Shown in pieces: positions 49,908 to 59,187 of a stretch of 64,000 nucleotides of DNA. Source of the stretch: an alpha proteobacterium U9-1i (GTDB taxonomy: Bacteria > Pseudomonadota > Alphaproteobacteria > Caulobacterales > Aquidulcibacteraceae); NCBI GenBank assembly GCA_000974665.1, contig BBSY01000001.1, forward strand, positions 62,001 to 126,000, given 5' to 3'. Made by a program: the position numbers and the translations under genes. Position 1 is the first letter of the stretch. Each line of letters starts with the position of its first letter. Under the pieces are notes generated by a model. The model searched no databases. It was not told the origin of the DNA and saw only the letters and a program-made list of their open reading frames with translations.

Positions 49908-50596
49908 TGCAAGCGATAATAGGGGTTCGGTACAAGGAACGTACGTTCCGCATGACCGCCGTCGAGATCGCTCTGCTGATCCCCAATGTTGGCGATGATC
50001 GTGTAGCCTTGCGCCTCAATGCGTGCGCGTTGCGGCGCCTTGTATTCTGCAGCGGGCGTTGACGGCCCATCCGCCGGGCGCAACACCAATTCGGTCCATT
50101 CGGCGTAGCCGACACGGCGTAAATTCGCCTCCGTGCCAGCGCGGCGCTGTTCGCGCCGCCCGGTGATGAAGAACACCGCAACACCGGCGGCGCGCGCTGC
50201 GTTGTACGTGTCCAGCATTGGCGCAATCGCTTCACCCATCGCGCCGTCTTCGTACGCATGCGCGCCGCAGGGTCCGCGCGGCAGCTGCGTGCAAGGGCCA
50301 TCGGTAAAATAGCCGTAGTCGTTGGCGAGCGTGCGCGTCCAATTGGACAAAGTCGTTTCATCAACGTCGAACACGACCGCCGGACGCGTCACCTGCGGCG
50401 CGCGCGTGACGATCCACGCCCGCGCGCCCTCCGCGACAACGCGAATGTCTCGCTCATACGCGCCGCTGTCGTGATACTCGCGGAGCTGATCCTTCAGCAC
50501 CGTCAAATTCATCACCGACGCCCCGTGTGGCGCGATCGGCGTGGTGGCGCACGCGGCAGCGAAAAGCAGTGCGGCGAGGAACGAGCGTTTGATCAT
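49904..50596 (-). CDS. HAD-family acid phosphatase lipoprotein (class B/C type)
   Basis: A 230-residue exported phosphatase with lipobox LLFAAACATT. The HAD motif 1 is AVVFDVDETTLSNW (Asp pair), motif 2 VFFITGRREQRRAGTEANL, the Lys in AAEYKAPQR and motif 4 IANIGDQQSDLDGG. It hydrolyses phosphomonoesters in the periplasm; the e(P4)-like group is closest. The ATG at 50596 is preferred over a TTG at 50608. Confidence 0.85.
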   Translation of the reverse strand: MIKRSFLAALLFAAACATTPIAPHGASVMNLTVLKDQLREYHDSGAYERDIRVVAEGARAWIVTRAPQVTRPAVVFDVDETTLSNWTRTLANDYGYFTDGPCTQLPRGPCGAHAYEDGAMGEAIAPMLDTYNAARAAGVAVFFITGRREQRRAGTEANLRRVGYAEWTELVLRPADGPSTPAAEYKAPQRARIEAQGYTIIANIGDQQSDLDGGHAERTFLVPNPYYRLH

Positions 50597-50663
50597 GCGG
50601 ACATTCAAGCCGCCCGCGCGCGGCTGTCAACGAAACGTCATCCAACCGTCACGCCGGGCTGGT

Positions 50664-51122
50664 TCAGGCGCGCCTGAACCCAAAGCGATACGGCGTCCGG
50701 TTTTCCGGCGGCCAGTCGGTCCACGGCCCGGGCGACACGGCAACAATCTCAAACGCGCCTTTTGACGTTTGCGCAGCGCCCTCGCCGGCGATCACCTCGT
50801 GTTCGCCCGCGCCCTCGACGGCGACGCGCAACCGCAAGCGGCCAGCCCACACACAACGCGCGTTTTGGGGACAGCGGCTATCTTCAAGCACTTCGAGCGG
50901 ACGCACGCGCAAGCCGCCGCCGAGATCGGCGGTTTCGCCAATGCCGGCAGCGACCACGCCTGGTTCAGCCAAAGCCGCGTCGCGCTGCACGAGATCCTCG
51001 CGGATGTGCAGCGGCAGTCGCGCACGATCGACTTGCAAGCCGCCTGCGGCTGGCGCGGGGGCGTCTGTTTGCGTTTGCGCGCAAGCAGCAAGCAACAACA
51101 TGGCGAACGCAATCGCGCGCAT
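50664..51122 (-). CDS. Hypothetical lipoprotein with CPxxxxCVWAG motif
   Basis: A 152-residue protein with lipobox LLLAACAQ. A conserved-looking LEDSRCPQNARCVWAGRLRLRV segment (about 79-100) occurs in many uncharacterised bacterial lipoproteins; its two Cys could form a disulfide. Function unknown. It sits between the phosphatase and infC. Confidence 0.72.
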   Translation of the reverse strand: MRAIAFAMLLLAACAQTQTDAPAPAAGGLQVDRARLPLHIREDLVQRDAALAEPGVVAAGIGETADLGGGLRVRPLEVLEDSRCPQNARCVWAGRLRLRVAVEGAGEHEVIAGEGAAQTSKGAFEIVAVSPGPWTDWPPENRTPYRFGFRRA

Positions 51123-51207
51123 GAAAACTCCTTATGCGGCGATGTTAGCGCGCACTTCAGCTGAACCGAGGCTGAGCGTCTCCGCCGAAAGGCGCGCCAA
51201 TCCGGCC

Positions 51208-51756
51208 CTATCCGGCCCTAGGCGCCATCACCATGACAACCTGACGGCCCTCAAAGCGCGGCTCGTGCTCGACCTTAGCGATGCTGTCGAGTTCGGTGCG
51301 CATGCGCTCAAGCAATTCCATGCCCAAGTGCGTGTGCGCCAGTTCGCGGCCGCGGAAGCGCAAAGTGACCTTCACCTTGTCGCCTTCCTCGAAGAAGCGA
51401 TGGATCGCTTTCATCTTCACTTCGTAGTCGTGGTCGTCGATGTTGGGGCGAACCTTGATTTCTTTCAGTTCGATCCGCTTGGCCTTTTTGCGCGTTTCGG
51501 CCTTCTTCTTCTGCTCCTCGAAACGGTACTTGCCGTAATCGAGAATTTTGCAGACCGGCGGATCGCTGTTCGGGGACACCTCGACCAAGTCGAGTTGCGC
51601 CTCGCGCGCGGCTTCAAGCGCCGCAGCGATGGGCATTTCCCCCTGCTTTTCACCGTTTTCATCGATCAGGAGGACTCGCGCTACTCCGCGAATATCCTCG
51701 TTCACGCGCGGGCCGTCTTTGGACGGCGGTGGCGCGGCGTATGGACGTCTGGCTAT
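51208..51756 (-). CDS. infC: Translation initiation factor IF-3 (probable AUA start)
   Basis: A 182-residue IF-3: N domain [22 protein letters not shown], linker [17 protein letters not shown] domain [39 protein letters not shown]. The first conventional start is GTG at 51705. However, the frame upstream encodes [16 protein letters not shown], the usual alphaproteobacterial IF-3 N terminus. It begins with ATA (51756-51754), 8 nt after AGGAG. There is no ATG, GTG or TTG between the in-frame TGA 24 nt before it and 51705. Non-AUG starts are known for infC autoregulation. Confidence 0.93.
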   Translation of the reverse strand: MARRPYAAPPPSKDGPRVNEDIRGVARVLLIDENGEKQGEMPIAAALEAAREAQLDLVEVSPNSDPPVCKILDYGKYRFEEQKKKAETRKKAKRIELKEIKVRPNIDDHDYEVKMKAIHRFFEEGDKVKVTLRFRGRELAHTHLGMELLERMRTELDSIAKVEHEPRFEGRQVVMVMAPRAG

Positions 51757-51863
51757 CGGGCCTTCTCCTGTTGCTGTTCATGCCAAAATCGCCGAAGTCG
51801 CGCCCTCCCTGTGGAGAACGCGCCTACGGCAGAATCCTTATATCGCTTGACGGAGGCGCGGCA

Positions 51864-52946
51864 TCAAGCCGTCGCGGCCTGACGAAATACCCCACAATTG
51901 CGCAATTGCCGCTCAACCTGCTCGACTGGCAGGTCCGCGACCACGGCAGCGGTCAGCGCCACCACCCCGCCCCGGCCGCGCGGGGTCGCTTTGGCCGGAT
52001 CATTGCTCGAGGACAAAAGCGCTAGGCACGGCGCGCCAGAGGCAGCGGCCGCCTGGAGCAAATCCACGTCGTCGCCGAGCACAAACGATGCGCGCTCAAA
52101 CAAGCCGATGCATTGGAACAGCTCCGCACGGGTGACGAGGTTTTTGGCCTGGGGGACCTTGGCGGCGATCGCCGCGCCCAGATTGCGCTCCTCCGAGCCG
52201 CCCAGGATCACGGGCGTTACGCCGTAGCTGGCGATGCGTCGCGCCAAATCCTCGTACTTGTCCGGCGCCCAGCGGCGGGCCGGCGCGGCGTCCGAGCCTC
52301 GCGGCAGCAGCACCACGTAAGGCCCGCGAATGCCGAAATAGTCAGGCTTGAGGCGCGGCGGATCGCGCAGCGCCGCCCGCAGCCACGAAAGATCTGGCGG
52401 CGACAACACGCCATCGCCAATGCCCGCCACGGCCAGCTGTGCCCCCAAACGATCGAGCGTGTGGAGGCTGCGATCTTTCTCGAGATAGGCAAAGGCAGCG
52501 CCCGCCACCGGCCCGGACCAACGCGGCGGCCACGGCCGCAGGGCGCGGAAATAGTTCGCCGTCCGCGCCGAGCCTTCAAGATCGTAGACGATGTCGTACT
52601 TCGCCTGGCGGATGCGGGTGATGAGCTTCACCAAAGCCGGCGGCTCGGCCACCTGCCCTGTCGTCACTGTCGCCACGGCGGCGCCGGCTGTGGCGGCCAT
52701 CGCGCCGGCCACCGTCGCGCCGGGTGGCGCATCGGTTTCCACCGTGTCGAAGTACGGGCACTTCTCCGCCAGCGGGCGCATGCTCTCACGCGTGAGCAGC
52801 GTGATCCGCGCGCCCATGTGATGCTCGCGGATGCGCTTCGCGGCGGCCAGCGCCGGCACGAATTCGTTGAGCTCGCCGAGCTGGATCACCAGCACACGGT
52901 CAGCGGGCTTGGTTTCGTTCTTGTTCGTCTTGCGCCACGGAATCAT
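51864..52946 (-). CDS. Glycosyltransferase family 9 (heptosyltransferase-like)
   Basis: A 360-residue GT-B protein: VLVIQLGELNEFVPALAAAKRI at the N terminus, a central Ala-rich insert (about 75-95), and the C-terminal domain PYVVLLPRGSDAAPARRWAPDKYEDLARRI with ECIGLFERASFVLGDDVDLLQAAAASGAPCLAL-type nucleotide site. It probably adds a heptose or other sugar to LPS core. It overlaps the GT4 gene by 4 nt and acts with it. Confidence 0.85.
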   Translation of the reverse strand: MIPWRKTNKNETKPADRVLVIQLGELNEFVPALAAAKRIREHHMGARITLLTRESMRPLAEKCPYFDTVETDAPPGATVAGAMAATAGAAVATVTTGQVAEPPALVKLITRIRQAKYDIVYDLEGSARTANYFRALRPWPPRWSGPVAGAAFAYLEKDRSLHTLDRLGAQLAVAGIGDGVLSPPDLSWLRAALRDPPRLKPDYFGIRGPYVVLLPRGSDAAPARRWAPDKYEDLARRIASYGVTPVILGGSEERNLGAAIAAKVPQAKNLVTRAELFQCIGLFERASFVLGDDVDLLQAAAASGAPCLALLSSSNDPAKATPRGRGGVVALTAAVVADLPVEQVERQLRNCGVFRQAATA

Positions 52947-54091
52947 GGCCTCTCCCCGAGGAGTCGATCATACACTTTAAGCGTGGAGGACTGGAGTGCG
53001 GTCTTGGCATAAAGAAGGCAGGCTCTGTCCTTACCCTTCTGACCCATCGCCGCACGCGCTGGCGCGCCCGCTTCGATGAGCCGTTCGATTGCAGCGGCCA
53101 ACGCGGATGCATCGTTGTGCGCGACCAGCAGGCCGGTTTCGCCATCGACGACCGTTTCGGTGTAGCCGCCAAGTTTGGACGCTATCACGGGCAGGCCCAT
53201 GACTTGCGCCTCCACCGCGCCGCGCCCAAAGGCCTCCGGTTCGATCACCGGAAACACCGCGAAATCCGCGGCGGCGAACGCAACATTGATGTGCCCGAGA
53301 TGCCCAACCAGCGCCACGCTTTCACGCAGTGAAGCGCGCTCAATTGCGTCGTTTAAATCTTGCACGTACGTCATGCGGCCCTGCGCGTCGCCGGCGAGGA
53401 TGACGCGCAACGCGTTCGGCTTGCGCTTCTGTAATTGCGCCAACGCTTCAATCAGAACCAGCTGGCCCTTCCAGCGCGTCAACCGCGCCGGCGCGATCAG
53501 AACGAGCCGCTTGTCGTCGGCGGTCATACCCCACGACGCCCGCATGGTGGTGATTTCGTCCACGGATATGCGGGAGCGATCGAAGCGCTCCAAATCGACA
53601 CCGCGCGGAATCGCAACGACACGCGCCGGGTCGATCTTGTGTTCCGCGATCACGTGCTGACGCGTGAACTCGGAATTGGCGATAACGATGTCGCCCTTCG
53701 CCATCACCGAATTGTACCAACGCTTCGGCGCCGAGCGCGCATTGTAGATGCCGTGATACGTCGTCACGAAGGGCAGCTTCAGTTCACGCGCGGCCCAATA
53801 CGCACTCCAGCCTGGCATGCGCGAACGCGCGTGAATGAGGTTCACGCGATGCAGTTTTGCTTCGTGTGAAAGCCGGCGTGCATTGAGCGCCACTTCGATC
53901 GGATTTTTGGTGTGCATGGGGAGGCGGATCAATTCGCCGCCGGCCGCCTTGAGGTCTCCCTCCAGGCGGCCGCCGGCGCTAGCGACCAACGCGAGCCCCC
54001 CGGCGCGGCTGATCGCTTCCGCCAATTCAATCGTGGTCCGCTCCACGCCGCCAGCGTTTAGCTCAGGCGTCACTTGCAGAACCCGATACAT
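52943..54091 (-). CDS. Glycosyltransferase family 4
   Basis: A 382-residue GT-B protein. The acceptor side begins VLQVTPELNAGGVERTTIELAEA; the donor side has VLIAPARLTRWKGQLVLIEALA, VALVGHLGHINVAFAAADFAVFP and the E-x7-E region EPEAFGRGAVEAQVMGLPVIASKLGG. It transfers a nucleotide-activated sugar at the inner membrane, probably in LPS core or capsule synthesis. The ATG at 54091 follows AAGG. Confidence 0.9.
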   Translation of the reverse strand: MYRVLQVTPELNAGGVERTTIELAEAISRAGGLALVASAGGRLEGDLKAAGGELIRLPMHTKNPIEVALNARRLSHEAKLHRVNLIHARSRMPGWSAYWAARELKLPFVTTYHGIYNARSAPKRWYNSVMAKGDIVIANSEFTRQHVIAEHKIDPARVVAIPRGVDLERFDRSRISVDEITTMRASWGMTADDKRLVLIAPARLTRWKGQLVLIEALAQLQKRKPNALRVILAGDAQGRMTYVQDLNDAIERASLRESVALVGHLGHINVAFAAADFAVFPVIEPEAFGRGAVEAQVMGLPVIASKLGGYTETVVDGETGLLVAHNDASALAAAIERLIEAGAPARAAMGQKGKDRACLLYAKTALQSSTLKVYDRLLGERP

Positions 54092-54265
54092 GTGACCTTC
54101 TTGCAATGATTTGGTGACACTCCCAAACCTTGCTTCGCGCGCCGCGGTGCGCGAAATCCCGCGCGAGAACAAAACCCTATCGGCCTTGATGGGCGGATTT
54201 GCTTAATAGTGCGCCAAGATTCATGAATCTGGCGTGCCATACTGACGACGAAGGTGGCTATTCCC

Positions 54266-55021
54266 ATGGGCGAGATTGAGACGATCCGGCACGACGGTGT
54301 GGATATCGCCTTCGAGCGTCAGGTCGGCGCAACGCCCACCTTCGTCTGGCTCTCAGGCTTCAAATCGGACATGGCCGGCACGAAGGCCCAACGCCTCGCC
54401 GAATGGGCCGAGGCGCGTGGGCAAGCCTTCGTGCGTCTCGATTATTCCGGACATGGAAAATCTGGCGGGGTTTTTGAGGACGGCACCATATCGCGCTGGC
54501 TTAGCGACGCACTGGCGGTGATCGACGCCAAAACCTGGGGGCCGCTGGTGCTGGTCGGGTCATCGATGGGCGGATGGATTGCGCTATTGGCGGCGCGCGC
54601 GCGGCCGGAGCGGGTGAAAGGGCTGTTGTTGATCGCACCCGCCGCGGATTTCACCGAGAAGCTTATGCGCCCCAACCTCACCGAAGAGGCCCTCGAAGCG
54701 ATTGAAAGCGAAGGGCAATGGTCCATGCCCTCGGCCTATTCCGATGATCCCACCATCATCACCGACGCCATGCTAGAAGACGGGCGCAACCACTTGCTGA
54801 TGGACGAGCCCTATCCGTTTGCCGGCCCGATCCGAATTCTTCAGGGGGAGGAAGATCCAGACGTGCCCGCCAGTCACGCGCTGGCGCTCGCCAACATCCT
54901 CCGCACCGACGACTTGGTGATCGACATGGTCCGCGACGGCGACCACAGGCTCTCGCGTCCTGAGGACCTCGACCGGCTCGTTCAAACCGCTGACAGGCTA
55001 GCCGAACAGCTCGCGCACTGA
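54266..55021 (+). CDS. Alpha/beta hydrolase
   Basis: A 251-residue cytoplasmic hydrolase. The nucleophile elbow is LVGSSMGGWIALLAA (Ser near residue 95), oxyanion region WLSGFKSDMAG, catalytic Asp in ILQGEEDPDVPASHA and catalytic His in DGDHRLSRPEDL. It resembles ABHD10-type thioesterases. The ATG at 54266 lies downstream of AAGGTGG; a GTG at 54254 is an alternative. Confidence 0.88.
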   Translation: MGEIETIRHDGVDIAFERQVGATPTFVWLSGFKSDMAGTKAQRLAEWAEARGQAFVRLDYSGHGKSGGVFEDGTISRWLSDALAVIDAKTWGPLVLVGSSMGGWIALLAARARPERVKGLLLIAPAADFTEKLMRPNLTEEALEAIESEGQWSMPSAYSDDPTIITDAMLEDGRNHLLMDEPYPFAGPIRILQGEEDPDVPASHALALANILRTDDLVIDMVRDGDHRLSRPEDLDRLVQTADRLAEQLAH

Positions 55022-55088
55022 GCGAACGCCTTGGATTCGCCCGGCCGTTCGGGCATCGGATGGCCCTGCCCGGGGAGACGCACCAAAC

Positions 55089-55760
55089 ATGACAATCGCC
55101 GCCCTCTTGCTGCCGTTCGCGCTTCTGCAAGCCGAAGCCGCCCCCGACACGATCATGGGGCCGGCTCGCTTCCAGCAATGCGTCGCCGCCATCGATGCCG
55201 ACGCCACCGCCGCCTACGAGGAAGCGATGGCGTGGGCCGCGGACGGAAACTCCATGTACGCCTATCGTTGCGCCGCCATGGCGATGGTGGGCCAGAGCCG
55301 CTACGCCGAAGGCGCGCGCCGGTTTGAATCGCTGGCCACCGCGCTTGGCTCGCACGGCGATGCGCTGCGCGCTGAGCTATTCTCTCAAGCTGGCAACGCC
55401 TGGCTTTTGGACCGCGATCCAGGCCGCGCCCGCAGCGCCCTCACCCGCGCCATCACCCTGATGCAAGGCGACCGCACCTTCATGCCGGACCTGCTGATCG
55501 ACCGCGCCCGCGCCTACGCGCAAGAAGGCGATTATCGCCACGCAGAGGAAGATCTCTCCACCGCGCTCGACATGCGCGCCAATGATGCATTGGCGCTGCG
55601 CTTGCGCGCTTCCGCACGCATGCACCAGAACTCCTTCGACCTCGCCCTGGCGGACGCTGAAGCCGCCGTCGCCGTTGATCCCACCGACGTCGACTCGCTT
55701 TTGATGCGCGGCCACGCGATCGAGGCGCGTCGCACCGGAACGCCAATCGAGGAACAATAA
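55089..55760 (+). CDS. Exported TPR-repeat protein
   Basis: A 223-residue protein with a short signal (MTIAALLLPFALLQAEAA). About four TPR helix pairs follow (AYRCAAMAMVGQSRYAEGARRFESLA; AYAQEGDYRHAEEDLSTALDMR; RMHQNSFDLALADAEAAVAVDP). The TPR array suggests protein-protein interaction in the periplasm. Starts 67 nt after the hydrolase. Confidence 0.78.
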   Translation: MTIAALLLPFALLQAEAAPDTIMGPARFQQCVAAIDADATAAYEEAMAWAADGNSMYAYRCAAMAMVGQSRYAEGARRFESLATALGSHGDALRAELFSQAGNAWLLDRDPGRARSALTRAITLMQGDRTFMPDLLIDRARAYAQEGDYRHAEEDLSTALDMRANDALALRLRASARMHQNSFDLALADAEAAVAVDPTDVDSLLMRGHAIEARRTGTPIEEQ

Positions 55761-55770
55761 TAGGCAGCTG

Positions 55771-56517
55771 CTAGCGCGCGATGGCGGATGCCGCCGCGGC
55801 TTGCAGGACGGCCGCAGTGTCTTCCGGCACGCGCGCGGCTTGGCCTTCGAAGGTCAAAGTCGTGGGCAAGCCGACTGGCGAGCGTTCGGAAAGCACGCTG
55901 AAAATAACCAGCGCCGCGAGGTATGACCCATAGATGCCTGCGTGCAGATCGTCAGGCGCGTAAAGCTGCACGCTGGCATCGGCCTGCATCGCCGCGCGCC
56001 ACGCCTTGGCGACTGGGCAAAGCAGAGCGCCCGCATCGTCGGCGGCGAGGGCGTAGGATTCACTTGCGCGTTCGAAATCCTCGCGCCGATCGCGCGTGGG
56101 CCATACCGAGTAAAGCGCCGGCCGCGCGCCAATGTCGGTGATTAGCGGCGCAAAACGCACGGCATAGTCGCGCAAGTTCGCGCGGCTGTCGGCGCGCGAG
56201 GATGGCCCTTGCTGCAACACCACAAACGACCAACCGCCGCGATCCAGCTCACGCCGCGCATCGCCATCGCCCCAATGGTCCTCAAGTGAAAAATTCGGCT
56301 TCGCCACCATCGCCGTTTCACACGCGAGGCCAACGCTCGCATACGTCGCCTGCACCAGGGCCGGCACGTTGTTTACGTAGGTTTGGCTATTGCCGATAAA
56401 CAGAATGCGCGTCGGCGCTGCTTGCGCGCCGGCGTATGGCGCCAGCGCCGCCGAAGCGAGCGCCCCGCCCAAAAGAGCACGGCGCGATGCGCGCGCCAAA
56501 GAAATATCACACCCCAT
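55771..56517 (-). CDS. SGNH/GDSL-like hydrolase, Tat-exported
   Basis: A 248-residue protein. A twin-arginine signal (RASRRALLGGALASAALAPY) precedes RILFIGNSQTYVNNVPALV, where Ser is the nucleophile of SGNH hydrolases. The catalytic Asp-x-x-His is LYAPDDLHAGIYGSYLAALV near the C terminus. It may deacylate a surface glycan or lipid. Convergent with the TPR gene. Confidence 0.75.
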   Translation of the reverse strand: MGCDISLARASRRALLGGALASAALAPYAGAQAAPTRILFIGNSQTYVNNVPALVQATYASVGLACETAMVAKPNFSLEDHWGDGDARRELDRGGWSFVVLQQGPSSRADSRANLRDYAVRFAPLITDIGARPALYSVWPTRDRREDFERASESYALAADDAGALLCPVAKAWRAAMQADASVQLYAPDDLHAGIYGSYLAALVIFSVLSERSPVGLPTTLTFEGQAARVPEDTAAVLQAAAASAIAR

Positions 56518-56583
56518 GACCACACGATCCGCGATGCCGCTGGATTGTCAACGCGCCGCACCATTCCACACGCACACGTGAGA

Positions 56584-57072
56584 TCACGGATTGCTCGCCG
56601 CGACCTGGCGCAGATCGAAACCGTCGGCGCGAATGTTGTCCACCCGCCAACCGCCATCCTCCCACACCAGATCGTAAGTCACGTCGCGCGGCGCACCCAT
56701 GTTCACAATGTTGGCGCGCACCACCGCGCTCTCGTTTGCGACCACCGATTCCGTCGCCACAGCAACAGCGGAGATTTGCCAATCCTGGGCCAGCACGAAC
56801 GGATCGGCGTCGAGGATGGGCTCATTGGCGGCCTGCGAGCGCGCCATCATATCGACCAGCGTTTGCCGCATCGAAGCCGACCATGGCGCCTGCTCCTCAA
56901 GCGTCGGGAATGTCGTCACCGCTGGATCGGTCATGTAGCGATCATAGAGCGGGCGGATTGTCTCGGCCGGGTCAGCGACCACCGCGGGAGGGTCGTCCTG
57001 TTTGCCCGCCGGCGGTGAACACGCCGCGAGCACCGCCAATGCAAATCCAAACAATGCGCGTCGCAACATCAT
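56584..57072 (-). CDS. Lipoprotein, DUF3828-like
   Basis: A 162-residue lipoprotein (FALAVLAACSPP). The remainder resembles small NTF2-like/DUF3828 domains: ETIRPLYDRYMTD and ending YDLVWEDGGWRVDNIRADGFDL. Two consecutive ATGs at 57072 and 57069 are possible. Function unknown. Confidence 0.65.
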   Translation of the reverse strand: MMLRRALFGFALAVLAACSPPAGKQDDPPAVVADPAETIRPLYDRYMTDPAVTTFPTLEEQAPWSASMRQTLVDMMARSQAANEPILDADPFVLAQDWQISAVAVATESVVANESAVVRANIVNMGAPRDVTYDLVWEDGGWRVDNIRADGFDLRQVAASNP

Positions 57073-57136
57073 GCGCCCCCTCAGCTTCAGTGCAGCTTTA
57101 GAGCGCAAACGCCGCGGCGTCATCAGCGGAATATGC

Positions 57137-57655
57137 TCATCCGGCGCTCGATACCCAGCGCACCGCGGGATCGTTGAAGTTCACGACATCCGCGAGCTCA
57201 TAGACGTTGCGATAGCCATAACCGTAGAGGTTGATGAACGTCTGGATGTTCAGCGCCAGCTCGACTCGCTTCAGCACGACTGGGGCGCGGTTGTTCTCAA
57301 AATTATTGTTGCAATAAATCAGGATGCGCGTGTTCGGATCGGCAAGTGCGGCGCGCAAGCTCTGATCCGTGAAGTCCGTGAACGGCAGATTGATCGCGCC
57401 CTCGATGTGGCCCATCGCGTATGCGTTCGCAGAGCGAGCATCGAGAATGACTGTGTTCGGCTCGCGCGCCATGCGCTGAAAGATCGGCAGAGAAATCAGA
57501 CGCTGCTGGCGATAATAATCGACTTCGTCAGCCAAGCTGGTGAAGCCAGCATAATCGATCTGCGCGTTGCGTGGCTCCGCCTTGCCTTGCGCCGTCGCCA
57601 AAGGAACCGTTGCGACCCCAATAAGCGCGAGCGCCGCCAACACATTACGCCACAT
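57137..57655 (-). CDS. Exported rhodanese-like protein
   Basis: A 172-residue protein with a signal (MWRNVLAALALIGVATVPLATAQ). The rhodanese domain (about 50-150) has VILDARSANAYAMGHIEGAINLPF and the active-site loop ILIYCNNNFENNRAP with the sulfur-carrying Cys. A periplasmic sulfurtransferase or thiol-disulfide-linked role is likely. Confidence 0.83.
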   Translation of the reverse strand: MWRNVLAALALIGVATVPLATAQGKAEPRNAQIDYAGFTSLADEVDYYRQQRLISLPIFQRMAREPNTVILDARSANAYAMGHIEGAINLPFTDFTDQSLRAALADPNTRILIYCNNNFENNRAPVVLKRVELALNIQTFINLYGYGYRNVYELADVVNFNDPAVRWVSSAG

Positions 57656-57719
57656 GGAACACCTCCCGCGATGCAGGGAGGCTGCGCGTCAGCTGCGGCG
57701 GGATTGCGGCGTTGGCGTG

Positions 57720-58025
57720 TTAGCGCGTGGACTGGATCGCCGCGTCGATCTGCGGCCAGATGTAATGATAGAGCGCGCCGCCCAGAAGGCCGATCGGCAA
57801 TCCCATCAGCGCGCCCGCGTACGCGTTGCCGAGCCGCTCGCTCATGTCGAGCCCGCGCCCTCCCAGGCGCAACACAAAGCCGATCGCGCCGCCAATCAGG
57901 CCGCCAGCGCCGCCCACGTTGAAAAGGATGACGCTCAACGCCACCATGCCGGCGAACGCCGCGAAATTCAGCCCCCACTTCAGCCCTTCGCCGCCCACTA
58001 TGGCCTCGCCTGCTCGACTGTTCAT
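57720..58025 (-). CDS. Hypothetical Gly-rich membrane protein
   Basis: A 101-residue protein with three hydrophobic segments (about 17-35, 37-53, 73-92) rich in Gly, such as NVGGAGGLIGGAIGFVLRLGG and LMGLPIGLLGGALYHYI. GGAAGAG-like site before the ATG at 58025. No family recognised. Confidence 0.65.
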   Translation of the reverse strand: MNSRAGEAIVGGEGLKWGLNFAAFAGMVALSVILFNVGGAGGLIGGAIGFVLRLGGRGLDMSERLGNAYAGALMGLPIGLLGGALYHYIWPQIDAAIQSTR

Positions 58026-58085
58026 GTCTCTTCCATGGCGCAAGAGCCACACGGCTCGCAAGCCGCGCTGGGCAGTTCGCGCCGC

Positions 58086-59078
58086 TTATGCGCCGGGCGC
58101 CGCACCATTTGGCCCAAGCTGGGCGCGGGAGCGGCTCACCGCGTCGCGCTGCGCGGCGGCGCCAAATAGGCCCAATTCCTGCGCCGTGAGCACCACCAGC
58201 TGCCCTGACGCCGCCAAAGCTTCAGCGATGTTCTGGCGCGTCTGCATATCCATGAGCGACAGGATCGCCGCCGTGGACGCCGGATCGCGATCCTTGAACA
58301 CGTCGGCCAGTTGGTCGATTTGCTGTGGCCGTAACGCCAGCACGCCCTGCGCGCGAGCGAAGGCGCGCGCGGCGACCTGCTGCTCAGGTGTCGCGCCAGG
58401 CCCGACGATGGCGCCCGCCATCGCCGGCGCCGCGAACTCATCAGGCTGAGTGTAAGTGAAGGCCGATGTATGGAAGCGCACGCCAAGCGCCATGCCGGGC
58501 TCGCCCGCTTCATCGCCCTCTTCTTCGGCGCGCCGCAATTGCTCGATCACGCCGCGCTCAACGTCGTGCAACGCGCCGCGAAGCTCTTCGTCTTTGCGTT
58601 TGCCAATCTCGGAGCGAAAGGCGCTTTGAATGCGCGTGTCGAGCGCCAAGCTGAATTCCTGAATTTCATAGACGTGCTTCAGCAGATCGCGGTTCAAACT
58701 GAACTGCACTCGCGCTTCAACGATGACTTTGTGGCTATCGGCGGTCACCGCTTCGAACGGCAGCGGCGCGCAGTATTGAGGGCGAAGATTGATGGCACCC
58801 GTTCGCGGATCCATCAGCTTAACCGTGCGCCGACCGCCGGTGGCGGGATCGAGCGCAACGAACTCAATGTGAGGCGCCGTTGGCCCCTTCACCACCGCTT
58901 CTTCGTAATCCCAAAGCACCACCTTGCCCGCGAGCGCGCGCTTAAAGCCACGCTCGTCGTGGGTCATGTACGTGCGGTCGTAGCGCGCCTCGAAATAGCG
59001 CGTGATGATGTAGAACAGCGCCGCCGCAATAATGAGCGCGACGAGCGTGACGCCAACGATAACAAGCACTGCAGTCAT
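58086..59078 (-). CDS. SPFH/Band-7 domain membrane protein
   Basis: A 330-residue protein with one N-terminal membrane helix (TAVLVIVGVTLVALIIAAALFYII). An SPFH domain follows (FEAVTADSHKVIVEARVQFSLNRDLLKHVYEIQ, LALDTRIQSAFRSEIGKRKDEEL), with a helical C terminus. Such proteins scaffold membrane microdomains or modulate FtsH-like proteases; no protease partner is adjacent. ATG at 59078 avoids 28 charged residues of the longer frame. Confidence 0.8.
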   Translation of the reverse strand: MTAVLVIVGVTLVALIIAAALFYIITRYFEARYDRTYMTHDERGFKRALAGKVVLWDYEEAVVKGPTAPHIEFVALDPATGGRRTVKLMDPRTGAINLRPQYCAPLPFEAVTADSHKVIVEARVQFSLNRDLLKHVYEIQEFSLALDTRIQSAFRSEIGKRKDEELRGALHDVERGVIEQLRRAEEEGDEAGEPGMALGVRFHTSAFTYTQPDEFAAPAMAGAIVGPGATPEQQVAARAFARAQGVLALRPQQIDQLADVFKDRDPASTAAILSLMDMQTRQNIAEALAASGQLVVLTAQELGLFGAAAQRDAVSRSRAQLGPNGAAPGA

Positions 59079-59187
59079 GGCCGCATCCCCCGATGACGGG
59101 CCGACCGTACCACGCGCAAAACGATCCCGCACGCGGCGCGCGTGCTTAATGCGCCAAATCAATCGCCCGCCTAGGGAAATTCGCGCT

